Shown piece after piece: positions 5,219 to 7,534 of a stretch of DNA of 7,534 nt. The notes under the pieces were generated by a model, which saw nothing but the letters and a program-made list of their open reading frames with translations, ran no database searches and was not told where the DNA came from. Positions within the stretch are counted from its first letter, which is position 1. Each line of letters begins with the position of its first letter. A program made the translations under genes and the position numbers. Source of the DNA: Erysipelotrichaceae bacterium (lineage in GTDB: Bacteria; Bacillota_I; Bacilli_A; Erysipelotrichales; Coprobacillaceae); NCBI GenBank assembly GCA_021202205.1, contig JAJQDJ010000110.1, positions 1 through 7,534 of the forward strand. Direction: 5' to 3'.

Positions 5219-6951
5219 TATTTTTTCTCCTTATATTCAGTAATATCTGAACCAAACAAATCAATAGCATAAGCATAAGCTTCACTGATATCTTCATGTT
5301 CTAAATCATGTGAATCAATATGTTTTAATGTTAATTCATGCGGTTCAGGTAATTGATTTTGACGTTTTAATAAAATAAACTGTTTACGCATTTCTACAAA
5401 AGCGTCGCTTTGAATAGCAACAAATCGATATTCATCACCCAATACTTCCTTTAAAAATGCACTTAGTTGTTTATAATTTTTATAATAATTAACAGCATTA
5501 ACTGCAGGCTGATGTTCAAAAGATATAACTAATCCACCAGGACAAGCTGCTACAGGAGTACCATCACATAACATAGCCGCACTTTTAGCCATATTAAGAT
5601 TGGCTAGATAACGTTTAATGATTGGCCAGCGTTGTTGTATATTTTCCAAAATAGAACGTTGAGCTTGAACAAGTATATTCATTATATCTGCATTATCAAT
5701 GTATATATCATCACTTACTTGAGATTCAACTTCATCTGTTTGTTCAAATTCAAATGTAGGAACTTCTTCTTCAATAATTTCATCTTGATTTTCTATAATT
5801 TCTTCATTAATTTCATTTGTTTCCATAACATTTTGTTGAGGTACTTCTACTTTTTGAACTTCAACAACTTTTTCTTCATTGACCTGATTACATATCTTTA
5901 ATATTGCTAATTCAAAATAAATAGATGGATTAATAACTTTTGAGTATTTTTCACTTGCATCCATTAATATATCTATCATTGAAAAAGCTTCTTCACAAGA
6001 AATATATGGAACAATAGAATCCAGATAATTTTTAGATAAAACAAATAATATAGATTCATCATGAGTATTACGATATATAATAATATCTTTTAATATATCA
6101 ACCAAATCTAAAGTTAAACGTTTTATGTCAATACCATTCATTTTCATTTGATCTAATAGTAATAAAGCCTGTTTCATATCTCTTGTCAATAAAACTTTAA
6201 GTAACTCTATTTTCTTTTCTAAAGATATCAAACCATAAACAGTATTAACATCTTCTAACGTTAAATGTTTATCATTATAAGCTACACATTGTTCTAATAT
6301 AGACAAGGCATCACGCATACCACCATCAGCTAATTTAGCTATAAGTTCTAAAGCATCATCGTCACATACAAATTTTTCCTTATTTACAATAACTTTCATG
6401 CGTTTAACAATGTCTTCATTACTTAATTTTGTAAAATCGAATCTTTGACATCGAGAAATAATTGTTGGAAGTATTTTATGAACCTCAGTGGTTGCCATAA
6501 TAAATATAACATGTGCAGGTGGTTCTTCTAAAGTTTTAAGTAAGGCATTAAAAGCACCTGAAGTCATCATATGAACTTCATCAATAATATAAACTTTATA
6601 TTTGCTTTGAGTAGGAGCATAATTGATTTTATCAATTAATTCTCTTACCTCATCAACGCCATTGTTGCTGGCGGCATCAATTTCAACAACATCAGGATGC
6701 CTACCCTCACTAATTTGTTTGCAATTAGAACACTCATTACATGGTTTATTTTTTCCAGTACAATTCACTGCTTTTGCCAATAGCTTTGCAATTGTTGTTT
6801 TTCCTGTCCCTCTTGGACCACAAAAAAGATATGCATGAGCTATTTTATTTTCTTCTATTGCATGTTTTAATGTTGTGACAATATGTTCCTGACCTGCTAC
6901 ATCATCAAATGTTTGAGGACGATATACACGATATAAAGCTTTATATGCCAT
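5218..6951 (-). CDS. dnaX: DNA polymerase III tau subunit DnaX
   Basis: DnaX is the ATPase motor of the clamp loader, which with delta and delta prime opens the beta clamp and places it on primed DNA, and links the loader to polymerase and helicase. The 577-residue product starts with the family signature MAYKALYRVYRPQTF. It has a Walker A motif GPRGTGKT (45-52), zinc cysteines C64, C71, C74 and C77, Walker B DEVH (124-127) and the SRC arginine-finger motif (166-168). A low-complexity, glutamate-rich linker (about 362-421) separates the AAA+/collar part from a tau-type C-terminal domain (about 422-577) ending in an LFGSDITEY tail. No slippery run of six or more A is present before the stop region, so I see no sign of a frameshifted gamma form. 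The stop overlaps ybaB by one base (TAATG). Its partner HolB is encoded downstream. Confidence 0.97.
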   Translation of the reverse strand: MAYKALYRVYRPQTFDDVAGQEHIVTTLKHAIEENKIAHAYLFCGPRGTGKTTIAKLLAKAVNCTGKNKPCNECSNCKQISEGRHPDVVEIDAASNNGVDEVRELIDKINYAPTQSKYKVYIIDEVHMMTSGAFNALLKTLEEPPAHVIFIMATTEVHKILPTIISRCQRFDFTKLSNEDIVKRMKVIVNKEKFVCDDDALELIAKLADGGMRDALSILEQCVAYNDKHLTLEDVNTVYGLISLEKKIELLKVLLTRDMKQALLLLDQMKMNGIDIKRLTLDLVDILKDIIIYRNTHDESILFVLSKNYLDSIVPYISCEEAFSMIDILMDASEKYSKVINPSIYFELAILKICNQVNEEKVVEVQKVEVPQQNVMETNEINEEIIENQDEIIEEEVPTFEFEQTDEVESQVSDDIYIDNADIMNILVQAQRSILENIQQRWPIIKRYLANLNMAKSAAMLCDGTPVAACPGGLVISFEHQPAVNAVNYYKNYKQLSAFLKEVLGDEYRFVAIQSDAFVEMRKQFILLKRQNQLPEPHELTLKHIDSHDLEHEDISEAYAYAIDLFGSDITEYKEKK

Positions 6952-6960
6952 ATGAATCAA

Positions 6961-6965
6961 CTCCC
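6961..6965 (-). promoter_or_regulatory. dnaX ribosome binding site
   Basis: GGGAG lies nine bases before the ATG at 6951. It decides the start: the frame stays open upstream to 6999, but that extension runs through the terminator U-run and the -10 box and has no ribosome binding site of its own. Confidence 0.75.
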
Positions 6966-6970
6966 TGGTC

Positions 6971-6979
6971 ATTATACCA
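6971..6979 (-). promoter_or_regulatory. Extended -10 promoter for the dnaX operon
   Basis: On the minus strand TGGTATAAT gives a perfect -10 hexamer TATAAT (6976-6971) preceded by the extended -10 element TG plus one base. No good -35 is seen at 16-18 bases upstream, where the tadA terminator stem lies, and extended -10 promoters often tolerate this. A start near 6964-6966 would leave a leader of only about 13-15 bases, with the dnaX Shine-Dalgarno sequence at its very 5' end. The position between a terminator and the dnaX start supports the call. Confidence 0.6.
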
Positions 6980-6986
6980 TAAAAGT

Positions 6987-7012
6987 AAAAAAAAGGCATC
7001 CTTGTGATGCCT
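6987..7012 (-). terminator. Intrinsic terminator after tadA
   Basis: On the minus strand AGGCATC (7012-7006) and GATGCCT (7000-6994) form a 7-bp stem around a five-base loop, followed directly by a run of seven U (6993-6987). It starts about 20 bases after the tadA stop codon. Perfect arms plus the U-run make this the only textbook rho-independent terminator in the window. It should separate tadA transcription from the dnaX operon. Confidence 0.9.
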
Positions 7013-7032
7013 AAATTAATAAGAATATAAAT

Positions 7033-7476
7033 TTACTTTTTTCTTTTTCCTCTAAAATATTCTGATAGAATCATCATACATGGTTTTTCTAAAACACCAC
7101 TTATAACTTCTGGATAATGATTAAATTGATGTGTTTTTAAATATATACTTAAACCATCCCATCTTTGACTTTTAGCACCATAAACAACTTTACTTATACG
7201 ACTTTGAATAATAGCACCACTACACATCATACATGGTTCTAATGTTGTATACATAATACAATCATCTAAATGCCAATATCCTAATTTATCAGAGGCTTGT
7301 CGTATAGCCAATATTTCTGCATGAGCTGTTACTTCATTTAAAGTTTCTTTTTGATTACAAGCAGAAGCTATCACTTCATCATGATAAACAATAATTGCTC
7401 CTATTGGTACTTCATCTAGATATAATCCTTTTTTAGCTTCTTGTAAAGCTAAATTCATATATTTCTCATCATCCAT
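7033..7476 (-). CDS. tadA: tRNA-specific adenosine deaminase TadA
   Basis: TadA deaminates adenosine 34 to inosine in the anticodon wobble position of tRNA-Arg(ACG) in the cytoplasm, allowing one tRNA to read several CGN codons. The 147-residue protein has the usual family length and the cytidine/deoxycytidylate deaminase fold. The zinc and catalytic residues are visible: H52 and E54 in the TAHAE motif, then C82 and C85 in the PCMMC motif. The segment VPIGAIIV (about 23-30) is the typical first strand. The loop after VVYGAK reads SQRWDGL rather than the commoner DPKAGA-like sequence, a mild divergence. The start is supported by AGGAG six bases upstream. In B. subtilis tadA also stands before dnaX with the SRP RNA gene between them; here the gap is far too short for that RNA. 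The gene ends at its own terminator, so it is probably transcribed apart from dnaX. Confidence 0.95.
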   Translation of the reverse strand: MDDEKYMNLALQEAKKGLYLDEVPIGAIIVYHDEVIASACNQKETLNEVTAHAEILAIRQASDKLGYWHLDDCIMYTTLEPCMMCSGAIIQSRISKVVYGAKSQRWDGLSIYLKTHQFNHYPEVISGVLEKPCMMILSEYFRGKRKK

Positions 7477-7502
7477 ATTTTTCTCCTCGTATAATAAGTA
7501 TA

Positions 7503-7531
7503 GTAAGATATATATCAGGTATATACCTTAC
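7503..7531 (-). other. AT-rich hairpin in the tadA leader
   Basis: Reading on the minus strand, GUAAGGUAUAUA can pair with the downstream segment UAUAUAUCUUAC (one G-U wobble) around a five-base loop, giving a 12-bp stem. The same stretch also contains the perfect 12-bp palindrome AGGTATATACCT at 7517-7528. No U-run follows, so it does not look like a terminator. It could be an operator for a dimeric regulator, a leader hairpin of tadA, or a chance product of AT-rich sequence. A convincing -35/-10 pair for tadA is not visible. The tadA ribosome binding site AGGAG lies at 7483-7487, six bases before the start codon. Confidence 0.3.
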
Positions 7532-7534
7532 AGT

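Noticed and set aside
5632..5901. Plus-strand open frame of 89 codons opposite dnaX
   Set aside because: It is the antisense of the low-complexity acidic linker of dnaX, rich in F, I, N and Y, with no ribosome binding site or family resemblance. The other plus-strand frames (71-274, 219-407, 1254-1460, 6623-6838) were rejected likewise.
5218..6951. Programmed frameshift in dnaX producing gamma
   Set aside because: No A AAA AAG-type slippery heptamer lies in the gene; the only run of six A is next to the natural stop codon.
6952..6999. A longer dnaX start adding 16 residues
   Set aside because: The extension is translated through the terminator U-run and the -10 box, has no ribosome binding site, and the family begins at MAYKALYRVYRPQTF.
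7000..7032. SRP RNA gene between tadA and dnaX as in Bacillus
   Set aside because: The gap is 81 bases to the dnaX start and is filled by a terminator, a promoter and a ribosome binding site.

Overview
This window is a compact housekeeping block from a low-G+C Gram-positive chromosome. All genes lie on the minus strand, so it reads from right to left as tadA - dnaX - ybaB - recR - bofA-like - tmk - holB - ricT - yabB - rsmI. The order is the one known from the origin-proximal tadA-dnaX-recR-tmk-holB-yaaT-yabB-yabC region of Bacillus subtilis, but several genes found there are absent. The AT-rich composition, short overlapping genes and divergent family motifs suggest a member of the Firmicutes outside Bacilli proper. 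An Erysipelotrichia/Coprobacillaceae-type organism is my best guess; that is inference. A probable BofA protein would make it a spore former or a descendant of one.

Right end (6987-7534): tadA, the tRNA adenosine deaminase, has a short AT-rich leader and ends in a clear intrinsic terminator. An extended -10 promoter for dnaX follows directly.

Centre right (4104-6951): dnaX, ybaB and recR are joined by two one-base TAATG overlaps. Immediately after the recR stop, a hairpin sequesters the Shine-Dalgarno sequence of a 60-codon membrane-protein gene. That protein aligns without gaps to the C-terminal two thirds of BofA, the inhibitor of the sigma-K processing protease SpoIVFB, and sits at the bofA locus.

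Centre and left (59-4095): a probable promoter precedes tmk, which is followed by holB, ricT, yabB and rsmI, all overlapping or nearly so. Inside holB lies a perfect 16-bp palindromic parS site, the ParB/Spo0J binding site for chromosome segregation. This fits an origin-proximal location.

The genes cover clamp loading (DnaX, HolB), recombinational repair (RecR, YbaB), dTTP supply (Tmk), RNA modification (TadA, RsmI, probably YabB) and RNA turnover/development (RicT). I see no mobile element, CRISPR array, tRNA, rRNA or riboswitch, and no wholly new multigene system. The notable hidden signals are the parS site in holB, the short BofA-like gene, and the hairpin that may couple its translation to recR.
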